A DNA stretch of 64,000 nt from Luidia sarsii (lineage: Eukaryota > Echinodermata > Asteroidea > Paxillosida > Luidiidae): positions 3,354,301 through 3,418,300 of the forward strand of contig OX465104.1 of the NCBI GenBank assembly GCA_949987565.1, in the 5' to 3' direction. The translations under genes were made by a program, and so were the position numbers. The notes under the pieces are model-generated. The model was not told where the DNA came from. It made no database searches and saw nothing but the letters and a program-made list of their open reading frames with translations. Numbering within the stretch: the stretch's first letter is position 1; each line of letters opens with the position of its first letter. Positions 26,201 through 35,475 of the stretch are shown here, one piece after another.

Positions 26201-28918
26201 GGGGAGGGGGAAGGGGGGGATTTCATCGAGTCGCTCCAGGAAGAAAACAACCGCAGGCATTTCTTCCTTGTTCAGGTGTTTAGTGTAAGATTGCTAACCA
26301 TATAGCACTTAACCTGATGCTAATTACTCTGAATTACTCTGAAAAGAATAGTGGGCCTGACGTTTCGATCCTAGCAGGACCTTTCTCAAAGGCCTTTGAG
26401 AAACGTCCTGCTAGGACCTTTGCATTTTGGAAATTTTAGTCAGTAAGCAGTTTGCAACATTTTTGTATATCACTCAAAAGAAAACTGTATGTGATTGTAA
26501 ATCGTGTGGCAAAACATAAAGTGAGAAAAAAGGAGTTTGTCTCAGCCTTGATGTAAAACACAATCGCTCAGCCATTTGCGAATGCGTTCAAAGCCATGGG
26601 AACTGTTGGCATCAAGGTTGACAAAATCAATCTCAAGATCTCGATTCAATCCCGCCATTACATTAAGTGAGACTCACAAACAGAGATCCCAGCTCTGGCT
26701 ACGACAGTATGAGTCTATCTAGTACAGTAGTATGCTGGATTAGACAAAGTATGGACGCGTTTCTAAGACCTTTACCAATGGAGGATTCTGTAGGATTTGG
26801 GATAGGTAGTACTGCATGTATGCGCCAAGTGATTTCAGCTGAAATCCAAAGAGCAAGCTCCAATTTTTTCTCACACCAAAAACCGGTACTAGTTGCGGAA
26901 ACCGTAACCCTCATCCTCCCGAGGTCAGGTCTCCGACCCTCGGGAGGACGAGGGGTTTGAGGGTTACCGCAACTATCCCAAAACTGTCCAGGATCCGAGA
27001 CAGCGAGAGGGTAGAGGCTTTAGTGCAAAGATACTGTAGGGTCTTTGCAAAGATAGGGTCTTTGATAGGAAGATAGGATGGAGAGACCCTAGAGTCTACA
27101 CCAGTAAATATGGCCCAGGTCATCGGTCCCTGCAGTCATGGAGGAATAAGTAGGGAGTCCAGGCTCCAGTATCAGAGGGGATAGTTAAGCTAACGGTTAC
27201 CGCAAGGCGCAGCCCTCATCCTCCCGAAGGGCGGAGGATGAGGATGAGGGTTTACGGTTACCGCAACTACAGAGGGGACTGATGATCTGGGCCCTGTTTA
27301 AGGGTCTACATGTAGGTCGACCCTTTCAACAGGGCCCTTGGGAGTTGGGGGGTACCGAGTACATGTGCCCTCTTTATGGGTCTCGAGGCATGCCTAAGGG
27401 CACATTTCGACCATAAATATTCCTAGCAAATACACACACAAAAAGGTGATATATATACAAAAATGTTGCAAACTACTTACTGACTAAAATTACCAAAATG
27501 TAAATCTTAAAATTTGGTGGGCCTGACGTTTCGATCCTAGCAGGACCTTTCTCAAAGGCAGAGAAAGGTCCTGTCTTTGAGAAAGGTCCTGCTAGGATCG
27601 AAACGTCAGGCCCACTAAATTTTAAGACACACACAAAAACCCGGCACAAACTAAACAGTGAAGGAATATCTATTTATTTTTTTATTTATTTATTTGTTAC
27701 TTATACTGGGGAACCCATTAAGTAAAACAAAAAATGCTCTCCCATCCATGAATCCCAGTAAACAATTGAAATAAAACGAATATATACATTACTTCGTAGA
27801 CAAAAAACCAAAATAGTTCTGCTTCCGGTTATCCGACCAACCCTATTTCTAGCCGTCGACCTAGTCCCACTTACTGGGCCGCTAGGAGCTCCTCTGAAAT
27901 GATTTGTGTATTGATCTGTTGCACTAGCGTCCCACCGCGTCTAAGTTAAACAGACATTCTCAACAGATTAAAGTGCCCAAAATAGCGTCAAAAGATTCAA
28001 TAAAAGCACCTGCCAGATTCTACACATGTCAAGACGAACAAGTAGTATTTCAGCGGTACTTACGATTAATGTTTGGATTGCAATTCTGACAAAATGTCTC
28101 CTATGTCGGCATTGGACATGTCGAGTTGTTCAAAACGCAATACGTATGTAAATATGTAAAATCTCATCATGCGCTTTAGCAATGAGCCCACATACAAACC
28201 ATTAATATTACACGAAGACTGGGTACTAGACGTTGAGCATTTGCATTTTACAATAGTTATTAGACGCGGTGGGACGCTAGTGCGACAGACCAACACACAA
28301 ATCTTTTCAGAGGAGCTCCTAGTCCTAGCATGGATGCTCCTAGCATCCCAGTAAGTGGGACTACCTGCGACCCTAATTTTTTTATCGGGAAACTATGATG
28401 ATAAAAATTAAATGTGTACACAAATTTGATTTTTGATCGTTTTATTATTACCCTTAACTTGAAGGTTTGATGTTGACCACATGCAGATGCCTACATATCA
28501 TATGATATTACACAAAAAAATGGCAAAAAAGAAAATTCCTACCTACCTAACCTACCCTGTTTATTTTCAAATGGCATGTAATCAGAAGCAGAACTTTTTT
28601 TTTTTCTGGCCTTAAATAAAAACATCAAAATATATGGAAATTAAACACATTAAATACACATTAAAGATACTTACAGTTACAGTTACAGATAATTAGAAAG
28701 GGGATAAAAATACCAAGAAAGTATTCAGTGTGTAGAATACAAATTACAAGTTACAAGCATGGACAGGAGGAAGGAATACAACCATTCTCACCATTGCTAA
28801 TCTGAGGTCCCATTGACTTGCTCTGTGGCCGACTCGCTGCACGACTAGGCCCACTGGTCGGCCGACTAGGAGCCCTGCCCTTGCCCTTAGCACTCGACTT
28901 TTCGTGCGATTGCTCCAT
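17223..28918 (-). CDS. STOM: Stomatin (SPFH/prohibitin-domain integral membrane protein)
   Basis: Stomatins are monotopic hairpin proteins of the inner face of the plasma membrane that oligomerise in cholesterol-rich domains and regulate ion channels. Coding exons on the minus strand: 28792-28918 (proposed first exon), 22202-22302, 21005-21160, 19528-19787, 18519-18597 and 17223-17414 (TAA at 17223). All six junctions are GT-AG and in phase, giving about 304 residues against 288 in human stomatin. Exon 2 encodes the membrane hairpin with the conserved proline ([12 protein letters not shown]). Exon 3 carries [25 protein letters not shown] and SFDVPPQE. Exon 4 has [17 protein letters not shown] and [12 protein letters not shown]. 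Exon 5 has [17 protein letters not shown]. Exon 6 has [11 protein letters not shown] and [15 protein letters not shown]. Exon 1 ([20 protein letters not shown] at its start) is a basic, serine-rich tail with good Kozak context; it is joined only by phase (G+CT gives Ala), so the real start could differ. Confidence 0.92.
17830..18360. repeat. Minisatellite (about 119 bp unit) in the last stomatin intron
   Basis: About 4.5 units run from GATGGCTGTAGTGTAGGACC and ATCTTCTAGTCTACCCTCAA to GACTTTGAAACCTTAACATC and AGTGCACAACACTG. The inner units are nearly identical and the outer ones more diverged, as expected for unequal exchange. Confidence 0.9.
18740..18845. mobile_element. Deletion derivative of the GGCCAATTTCATAGAGC MITE
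   Basis: Left end CTGG-GGCCAATTTCATAGAGC, right end GCTCTATGAAATTGGCCC-CTGG, only about 100 bp between. Fuller copies are at 30275-30506 and 63280-63530. All three keep CTGG in direct orientation at both ends. Confidence 0.8.
18850..19500. repeat. Minisatellite (about 60-68 bp unit) in a stomatin intron
   Basis: Nine or so units follow the pattern GATCAAAGGAGGAAAGCTGG, TAGACAGACCAGGGTGAGAT, CAAAGGGAAGGGCAAGCAGT, AGGGAAGG. A single dispersed relative of the unit occurs at 32345-32395 (GAAGCTGGTAGGGAGAGATC, AAAGGGAAGGGCAAGGAGTA), attached to a hairpin-repeat copy. The array was therefore probably seeded by that mobile element. Confidence 0.88.
19890..20975. repeat. 1.1-kb array of AAGACTGAGACC-type units in a stomatin intron
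   Basis: Almost uninterrupted 6- and 12-bp units (ACCAAGACTGAG and variants). Because the unit is a multiple of three, all frames tend to be open: the plus strand reads [11 protein letters not shown] and the minus strand [14 protein letters not shown] block of about 150 bp (around 20335-20480) recurs at 20690-20830, showing higher-order duplication. It lies wholly between stomatin exons 3 and 4. Confidence 0.92.
21370..21800. repeat. Minisatellite (TTTTCTGGTCAAGTGTTGGA units) in a stomatin intron
   Basis: The pattern GGTCATTTTCTGGTCAAGTG, TTGGAGTTTGTGGCACTG, TTTTGTGGGTGAGTTCGCCC, ACAGGCTC recurs about six times with internal deletions. Plus-strand frames through it are compositional and not coding. 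Confidence 0.88.
22947..23094 (-). mobile_element. tRNA-derived SINE, type 1, diverged
   Basis: Shows CCATCTGAACTATCCAGCCC, TTAGATGGTGGCCTTCCC and GGGTGGGGTGCCAGTCAGAA in the same order as the other copies. The B-box end is decayed. It lies inside the long first stomatin intron. Confidence 0.75.
24090..24485. repeat. Dispersed repeat pair partner of 63020-63290, with an insertion
   Basis: GGTCTAGTAACTGAAGA, CATTTTGTTCATGGTGC, AGACAGCCGGTCAAGTGCGG and CACTAGACTCGGTCCACGGT match, in order, the sequence at 63025-63275. Here the copy is opened by a foldback-type insertion at about 24135-24285 (GTTTGCGGTGACACC, GTGTGGTTCTGAAAAGAACC, CATCAGGAGG). Confidence 0.7.
24720..25180. mobile_element. MITE with GGGCCGTTCCCACTACGAAA ends
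   Basis: The ends are AGGGCCGTTCCCACTACG and TGTAGTGGGAATGGGCTT. The subterminal regions are packed with AATCGCGATTCAAAT motifs in both orientations. A longer copy in opposite orientation occupies 57372-58012. Confidence 0.78.
25515..25870. mobile_element. Two adjacent hairpin-repeat copies
   Basis: 25525-25600 is a single-arm copy (TTTGAGAAAGGTCCTGCTAG, GATCAAAACTGTCAGGCC). 25718-25870 is a two-arm copy with the tail on its left (TATACAAAAATGTTGCAAAC, TGCTTACTGACTAAAATTAC) and a scrambled centre near 25806-25835. Confidence 0.75.
26349..26472 (+). mobile_element. Hairpin-headed retroposon with near-perfect 10-bp duplication
   Basis: The left arm GTGGGCCTGACGTTTCGATC is followed by CTAGCAGGACCTTTCTCAAA, a shortened right arm, and the tail TTTTAGTCAGTAAGCAGTTT through TTGTATATCA. 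CTGAAAAGAA at 26339-26348 and CTCAAAAGAA at 26473-26482 flank it (9 of 10 matching). Confidence 0.75.
26893..27272. repeat. Two short palindromes built on GTAACCCTCATCCTCCCGAG
   Basis: 26893-26976 pairs TAGTTGCGGAAACCGTAACC with GGGTTACCGCAACTA around CTCCCGAG/CTCGGGAG. 27190-27272 pairs TAACGGTTACCGCAA with TTTACGGTTACCGCAACTA-type sequence around a CCTCATCCTCCCGAAGGG loop. Both share the GGTTACCGCAAC end and a core of CCCTCATCCTCC, so they are copies of one small foldback family. Confidence 0.7.
27445..27626 (-). mobile_element. Hairpin-headed retroposon with exact 13-bp duplication
   Basis: It begins GGTGATATATATACAAAAAT, runs through the tail and first arm, and ends after the second arm at CCCACTAAATTTTAAG. 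The 13-bp sequence ACACACACAAAAA is present at 27432-27444 and 27627-27639. The repeat is low in complexity but exact and abuts both ends of the element. The long and short ends fall at the same element positions as in the copy at 7562-7738. Confidence 0.78.
27797..28613. mobile_element. MITE with AGTTCTGCTTCCGGTTA ends
   Basis: The left end contains CAAAATAGTTCTGCTTCCGG. The right end contains ATCAGAAGCAGAACTTTTTT and TTCTGGCC. The copy at 54965-55232 shows the uninterrupted form, with TTGTTCTGCTTCCGATTACA at left and GTAACCGGAAGCAGATCAGA at right. The extra sequence here is the element at 27864-28361. Confidence 0.7.
27864..28361. mobile_element. Tc1/mariner-type MITE with TA duplication, nested
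   Basis: The ends are TA-GTCCCACTTACTGGG and CCCAGTAAGTGGGAC-TA. Inverted homology extends inward over about 90 bp (GCTAGGAGCTCCTCTGAAA, GCACTAGCGTCCCACCGCGT). The roughly 500-bp interior has no significant frame. It is inserted in the MITE at 27797-28613. Confidence 0.78.
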
Positions 28919-29144
28919 CTTAGCTTATCACTCAGAGACGTACGAGGGCGAACGACTTGCTCGGTTGTTGTTTTTTTGACGACGAAGGTTGGGAAATGGC
29001 GTCGTAGTGAAGCATGCACTTTCACTCACTGTGTATTTATTATGGTACTGACTCGTAGTATTATTATACTGTGTGTCACATCTATGGCACCTTGCTGGGC
29101 ATGCGCACCACAAACCATCTTTTTCCATTGACTGAATTCCTAAT

Positions 29145-29777
29145 TGTGACCCGGCACCGCGACATGAGGAATATCCCACCAAAACACTTTTCGAGTAAAC
29201 AACGCCTGAAGTCAAAGTATCTTCTCAATTCGATAATTTTTTTTATTTTTGTATTTTCGGAAAGTTTATGTATTGGAAGATATTATATCCAAATGATTTT
29301 TCCGAAATCCGTCTCTAGATGTTGAAAAAAACGATGATTTCGGGGGAGTGTTTGTGTACTGTTTTCATAAAAAATGTAAAGTTCCTGCCTTCTTGAATGG
29401 CCGCTTTCGAGGAGTTAGACTGATCTGCTGTATTGTGTCCGGTACCAAATGAACGAGCGAAGTCCCCTTGTACTATTTATAACAAAAGGTGATATACAAA
29501 AATGTTGCAAACTGCTCACTGACCAAAACCACCAAAAAGTAAATCTAAAATTTAGTGGGCCCGACGTTTCGATCCTAGCAGGACCTCTGCCTTTGAGAAA
29601 GGTCCTGCTAGGATCGAAACGTCGGGCCCACTAAATTTTATATTTATAACAAAGTTCACATGGAAATAATGTTGATAATTATTTGGAAAGCTAATGGTAT
29701 ATACTCTTTCACATCATTAGAAAATCTCAAAATCTCAAAAGTGGGGGTTATTCCTCATTATGCTGAGCCGGGTCACA
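29145..29777. mobile_element. TGTGACCCGGCACAGC MITE with a nested hairpin retroposon
   Basis: The ends are TGTGACCCGGCACCGC and GCTGAGCCGGGTCACA. It is the same family as 50846-51299, 52715-53135, 56809-57216 and 58615-58859. TA flanks three of those copies on both sides (50846, 56809, 58615), suggesting a Tc1/mariner-type transposase. This copy carries the insertion at 29487-29640. Confidence 0.8.
29487..29640 (-). mobile_element. Hairpin-headed retroposon with exact 13-bp duplication, nested in a MITE
   Basis: It begins AGGTGATATACAAAAATG and ends CCCACTAAATTTTA. TATTTATAACAAA flanks it exactly at 29474-29486 and 29641-29653. The host MITE sequence continues without loss across the site (CTATTTATAACAAAGTTCAC), matching the empty sites in the other MITE copies near 53005-53020 and 57080-57095. 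This gives the cleanest boundaries for the family. Confidence 0.85.
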
Positions 29778-30274
29778 ATTCCGCAGCTCGCTATTATACT
29801 TTTCTAATCCATCGTGGTCAGACCTGTCCTCGTGTTATTCTACACAACAACCTAGACATAATGGTCATGGTTCATCGCTGAATCTGTTGTGCTTTCCTAC
29901 CCTGTTCAGCATGGTATCTGCATGGAATCTTTTGGGAAAGCTTGTGGTAAAAAAACCTGTGACGTAATGTGTATATATAGACCTAGACAAATCAAAAACC
30001 GAATCCCTGATTATTTAGATCATGGAGGATTTAGACCATGGAGGATTAGAGACATACAAGCCTGGCAAATTTTCAATTCATTCGCCGGCAACCGGCCTAG
30101 TTGTAGCAGCTTGAAAACTGGGCGTTTGCAATTCAATGAGGGTTTACCCTATACTCGGTTATAAGCACTGATCGAGTGCTCAGTGCGTTGCCTGATTGCT
30201 TGCTGAAAAAATAAAAACAGGCAGCTTGGGCGGGATTCGAACCCACGACTCCTGCTTTCTCGTGCACCACCAAC

Positions 30275-30506
30275 CGACCTGGGCCCAATTTCATAGAGCC
30301 GCTTATGCGTGAAAATCTGCTAAGCAGGAAAAGTCTTCCTTGTGCAAACAGGATTGCTAACCGCTTTTGACTTGTATTTCACTCTTCTATATAATTATAT
30401 TCAGCATGAAACAAAAGAGAAGGTTTTTTTTGGCAAGATGTTGTGAATCATGACTTTTTGTGCTTAACCAAATGTTGGTGCTCTATGAAATTGGCCGCTG
30501 GTCGAG
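30275..30506. mobile_element. GGCCCAATTTCATAGAGC MITE inserted in a type-2 SINE
   Basis: The left end is CTGG-GCCCAATTTCATAGAGCC and the right end GCTCTATGAAATTGGCCG-CTGG. The SINE sequence ACCGACCTGG stops at the left and resumes as TCGAGGTTGGATGGCGGATT on the right. This is exactly the continuous order seen in the uninterrupted SINE at 48035-48070. Confidence 0.8.
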
Positions 30507-32144
30507 GTTGGATGGCGGATTCCGCTTGATAAAATTTAATTAGGATTTGTTTGCGTCGAAAAGAATGTAGGCCTAATATAATAATTCAATGACGGTTATT
30601 ACATCGAGTACTACTATGTACTAGGACAAACCATAATTGAATTGCAAACTTGGTTTCCAACAATCATATTAATTAGGGGCCTATCTATGAAAACTGAGTT
30701 TGCAATTTGCACTCGTTTAATCTTTTTTGTTTTATTATTTTATTATTTTATTTTTACAGAAAAGCCCCAGTACCTAGGCCTAATACAACCTCACGTAATT
30801 CGTACTATTCGTACCATTTTATTCCTTTTCGTAAAATTGATTTTTCATAATTACGAGGGTGCAAAACCGGAGGTCTCTAATAGTAATAAAAATGTCTGCT
30901 AAATGCCCACAAGTGAGAAGCCTAGATGAATGAAACCTTTGTAAATTGAAGCCTTTTTCTGGACCTTTCTCGATCTCAATTCTCATGTTATACGTTTTTT
31001 TACCTGTATTTGCAGCGGGTAAGCGGCCGAGGAAGTATGTACATAATTTTATGTACATTATTGGTACGGTATATGCTTGTTATGTGACCTCATCCCTTCC
31101 ATAATTATGAATATTTAACGCTGAGGGTGATGTTGCCTTATTTGCATCATGATAGACCGAAGAAATCCGACCTTTACGAGTCCGTGTCTATAATGAACTT
31201 AGTGATGCCCGCCTTTAATAATGTGCAGACGATTGGTGTCGATTACGTTATGAACGTGTAGTTAGTGGTGGGAACGTTGACATTGACAATGCACTATCAC
31301 AGATGTACACTGTCTTAATAATAATAAATTGTGAGTTTTACAGTGTACTTGACGTATGTCGGCATTGAATCGTTGGAGTGGTTCGATCTGGCGTGAGAAG
31401 TTCAATTCCTGTGGAACTACTGTCTAAATGCGATTGAGTTTTACAGCTGAGATAAACGGTGACTGTTAGGCTTTTAAGCTTATGGAAATAGGCCAAGTGC
31501 CTTTATTAAAGCTGTGTAAATGATGTAATTCTTAGACGGAAAACTCGCGGACGAAATCGGTTTGAACTACATGCAACAAGTCCCCGTTCCCGGATATGTA
31601 GCGTGTACATTGTATTACGTATAACGTCGGCTGCCGAAAACTTTGGACTAATCATTTGCCACCAATGGACGTGAGAGTGGTCGCATTGCTCCATCGAATT
31701 CGGTAAGTACGACCCGAATTTCCTTCTTAAGTTCGAGTGTAGCTCGGTTGCTCGTTTTACGGAGGAAGCAATTTAATAAATGGGGTATGGTTGAATTAAT
31801 ACTGGGCATCAGTAGGCCTATCGCCCCCCAAAATATAAATGATTGTTTCATTTTTGTACTGGCTAAGCCTATATTCATAGTCTGTCGTGCATGGCTATGC
31901 CCCAAATTATTACAGACGGGCGGTGTAGGCCTATGCCGCCGCCTATCGTTAATGAGCCATACTTAATTAATGAGTCATCATACTCATAGTCAGTTTTCAG
32001 GTTGAAATTATCTTGGCCATTCGTAATATGATACTGACACCTTGGGTCGCATCAACACGATACATTTCACTTATATTTATGGTGCCATTGAACAGGAACG
32101 GCCGCGTTCCGCTTATTCTGATATGAAAGCAAAAATCTTATTAT

Positions 32145-32400
32145 TTTGATATACAAAAATGTTGCAAACTGCTTACTGACTAAAATTACCAAAATGTAAA
32201 TCTTAAAATTTAGTGGGCCCGACGTTTTGATCCTAGCAGGACCTTTTTCAAAGGCAGAGTGACAAGGACAAAACAGATACATGTACACGAAGGAAGGGGG
32301 GAGAGAGTGAATAGGACACGGGTGAGAAACAAAGGACAAAGAGTGAAGCTGGTAGGGAGAGATCAAAGGGAAGGGCAAGGAGTAGGGTAGGGATTAGTGA
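32145..32400 (-). mobile_element. Long form of the hairpin-repeat family
   Basis: The tail and one arm (GATATACAAAAATGTTGCAA to GACCTTTTTCAAAGGC) are followed, instead of by an inverted arm, by GAGTGACAAGGACAAAACAG, GAAGGAAGGGGGGAGAGAGT and AAACAAAGGACAAAGAGTGA. The same extension occurs in opposite orientation at 58250-58455. This may be the parent sequence from which the hairpin-headed copies arose. Confidence 0.75.
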
Positions 32401-34127
32401 TCAACTGATTTCCTTGTCAGTTTTTCCTTGGTTTGTTTGATAAGAAAGCAAAGAGACGATGCAGAAATCAATGTTTTCACCACTTTGGGATTTTATATAG
32501 GCCTAATAGGCTAGAAGTAAATTTACAGTGGTAGAAAAAGCAACTAATCAAGCAGATGATATGGCAATTAAGCTAAAGAATACGGAAGAGATTTGGGACA
32601 TTTGAAGCAAGTCAAAGAGCTCAGAAAATAAAAGAACCGGTCAGGCTGGCCTGTAGCGTTCGGCGGCCGGGCCGCACCGATCGGTCAACAGAGGGCGCTA
32701 TTGTAATGTCTTGCGCAGACCACTGAACTTCCACAGTGTATACAGGCCGAGCAGTTGTAACAGTTGTAACATGTAACTTCACGCGCATTGGCGCTACATT
32801 CGTTAATCTGCCAGATTCTTTTCAATGTTGTGGTTGATGACAGTTCAGATTTTGTGTTAATATCTCTTAAAACACCCACCTCCCATGAAGCCCTTTTCAC
32901 TAAGCCCGATTTGCTGTCACTGTCAGTTTTTGTGATGCATCCTTTATTCCGAAATTTATAGGGTCAGAAACAGCCTCCCACATTATTCGAAGCAACGAAT
33001 CCCTTAGTTGCCCTCTGTATCACACATAATCTTTCATAAATTGTCTTTATTTGTTGGATTTAAGTGCATAGAGTTAGCCTCCCCTCAAAACTTATCATAA
33101 GCCTAAAAACACGCCATGAGTTTAAACAAGTATTGAGGTAGGCCTATGCACTTTTAAATAAATAGCGGCCATGCAGTCGCCATTTCCCACCTATTCGGTG
33201 GTAGACCTATACTTTGAAGTTATTGTTCCCTACATCTGCGTGTGGTGTAGAGGAATTCGTATTTGGCAGCTCAATCCAGTTTTTACTAAGGTCTACAGAA
33301 ATAGGATTTCAAAAAAAATTAGGGGATAGACGCGTTGAGTTTGATAACAATACCTCCTTATAAAACCCCATGTGAGTTTTGATTTCTGTAGACCTTTTAA
33401 TTATTCAAATGGGGTCCGGTTTTTTTTTTTTTACATTAGAATCGGGTTGTCGACATCAATGGTTGGTGTGAAAAGGTGACGGTTTTATAGTCTATTGCTT
33501 TGAGTACTTTGTGCTTTATGATCACACTGCAGACTTCCTGTTTGCCAAACTAGGAAGGTCATTCCAGAGTTAAGCGTCTAGACAGTGGCCTAAACAGAAT
33601 AATCAATCCCCCTTGTCATGTGTTGTGTGCATTACTGTATTAAGCCTGTATGTTTGAATGCACATACGCAAACACGGGATAATTATAATCCTGTAGTTTA
33701 ACATGTACTTCAAGGCCCGTATACATGTAGGCATAATCGCCAATCAGTGGATGACCTGTAAGAGTTTGGCAACTTTTAGGAGCTTAACCGGTCCCCCAGA
33801 TTACCTAGGAAAAAAAAAATAAAAACATCTGCACTGAATAGCCCAGGGAATAGCCGTGTCTTGTATAGAAATACCGGTAACCGCCACAATAATTGTTTTT
33901 GACGTTTTGTCACACCGTATCCCTTCCCTGTCATGTGCCGATTGTCTTCATATTCTGCTGTCTTTTTCCATTCCAGAGTTTCCGTTTTCCCCTGTCTTGT
34001 ATGTCCACTCAACTGAAGTTGATCCAGCACTTATTCTGTGCGGGTTGAGAAGAGACAACTACCTCTAACCACTTAAAATTTGACCTTCTGCGTACTCACT
34101 TAAAGTGACCAAAATGCAAATCTGAAA

Positions 34128-34395
34128 AGTAATCTGAGAAAGTAGAAAGAGGCAAAAAACCGTCACGGTTTTCGCACCCGCCGTTCTGTAGTGTAAGAAA
34201 TAGTTTATTACTCGCAAGTAATAATTATTTGTCGATGTTTGAGTGAAGATTGTTCGAGAAGTACGTACAGCATCCCAGACCGTAAGATTTCAACATGAGG
34301 ATCCTATCATGACCATCTACAAACTGTGTAAATTAAAAGGAAATCTGTGGACATCGATGTTTCCCGATCTTCCCAATGTTGTATTGGGCGGTATA
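34128..34395. mobile_element. MITE-like repeat shared with 45818-46095
   Basis: AAAAAACCGTCACGGTTTTC, TAGTTTATTACTCGCAAGTA, CGTAAGATTTCAACATGAGG and GATCTTCCCAATGTTGTATT occur in the same order, inverted, at 45818-46095. A truncated third copy lies at about 59890-60040. ACCGTCACGGT and ACTCGCAAGTA are small internal palindromes. Confidence 0.72.
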
Positions 34396-35159
34396 ATAAT
34401 ATTGTTTACATACATCTGTGCGTTTGTCTAGATTGTTAACACAATGCCAAGAATAGGAAGACGTCTCTGAAAGGCAAACAGTTGCTAAACCCACTTCTCA
34501 TCCTCGTGCACCGCAACTATCTCTGCAATTATCGCAGGTCGTAAATGTTCTCCGAGCACCATTTCCTTCGTCGGCACTTCACTGTACATGTATGTATCCT
34601 GATAACAGGCGTCATTTTTGGTTGGGGATTAAACGCGCACTAATGTGTCAACGAACACCTGCACAAGGTTGGAAAAAGCAAATATTTGGCGAGAAATTTG
34701 CGATATATGACATTATCCCACGCGTCGATGGCAGATACAGTGTGTAAATTTTCTGGTACTAGTAGGGCCTTCGACGTGTCCCTGAAATCACAAGTCATGA
34801 AGTATGCACGTTTTGAAATAAAGGTTAATTCCTATAACTCGACAAGATGCTGCTACTTACACGTAGGCGTATATACTTGTGTACGTTTAATTTTACGGAG
34901 AATTCCGGAAAATGATGATACGGCCGGGGTTTCCCAAAAAGCCGAAGCTAAGGGTGCAGCACACAAAATCCATCCAAGATGGCTCCGCCGAGCTGATTAT
35001 CATAAAGTGTGTACCCACAACTTTTTTTAATAAGGGGTCTTCGGAGGCTAATTAACTGATACATTGTAGAACAAGTGACATTTAAGACAACCTCGGGGTT
35101 CAATCTTCAATTTGGTATGTAATTTGGACCATATCTGGCTTTAAATGTGGCCCTATTTG

Positions 35160-35475
35160 GCTGTGGAAGTGGAGGGGTCCATCCCAAAATCCTTGCAGAA
35201 ATTCGGCTTGGACGGCTACACATTTTGGGGTGTTTTTTTCTGCGGGTAATTAGGAAAAAATCTAATCGGCTAAGAGCACTAAAATTGAAAAGAATCTGAG
35301 AGATGAAGGAAGAAACTACAATTTTCAGTATAGCTACAAGAACTGAGAGACTTTTGGGTGTGGGATAATTGGCTTTGAAAGTGAGTGTTTTTGTACAGTG
35401 TTCAATGGGAGCTCGATTTAGTGTTCTGCACCCCTAATCCATCGAGATTGCGGAGAGCGCGCCCTCTAGAGGCTA
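35160..35475. repeat. Dispersed roughly 320-bp repeat, partner of 50385-50700
   Basis: GTGGAGGGGTCCATCCCAAA, TCTAATCGGCTAAGAGCACT, AAAATTGAAAAGAATCTGAG and GTGTTCAATGGGAGC recur in order at 50390-50640. Both copies end near a GCGCCCTC phrase that also occurs alone near 49726 and 59408 (in the other orientation). No terminal inverted repeats are obvious. Confidence 0.75.
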
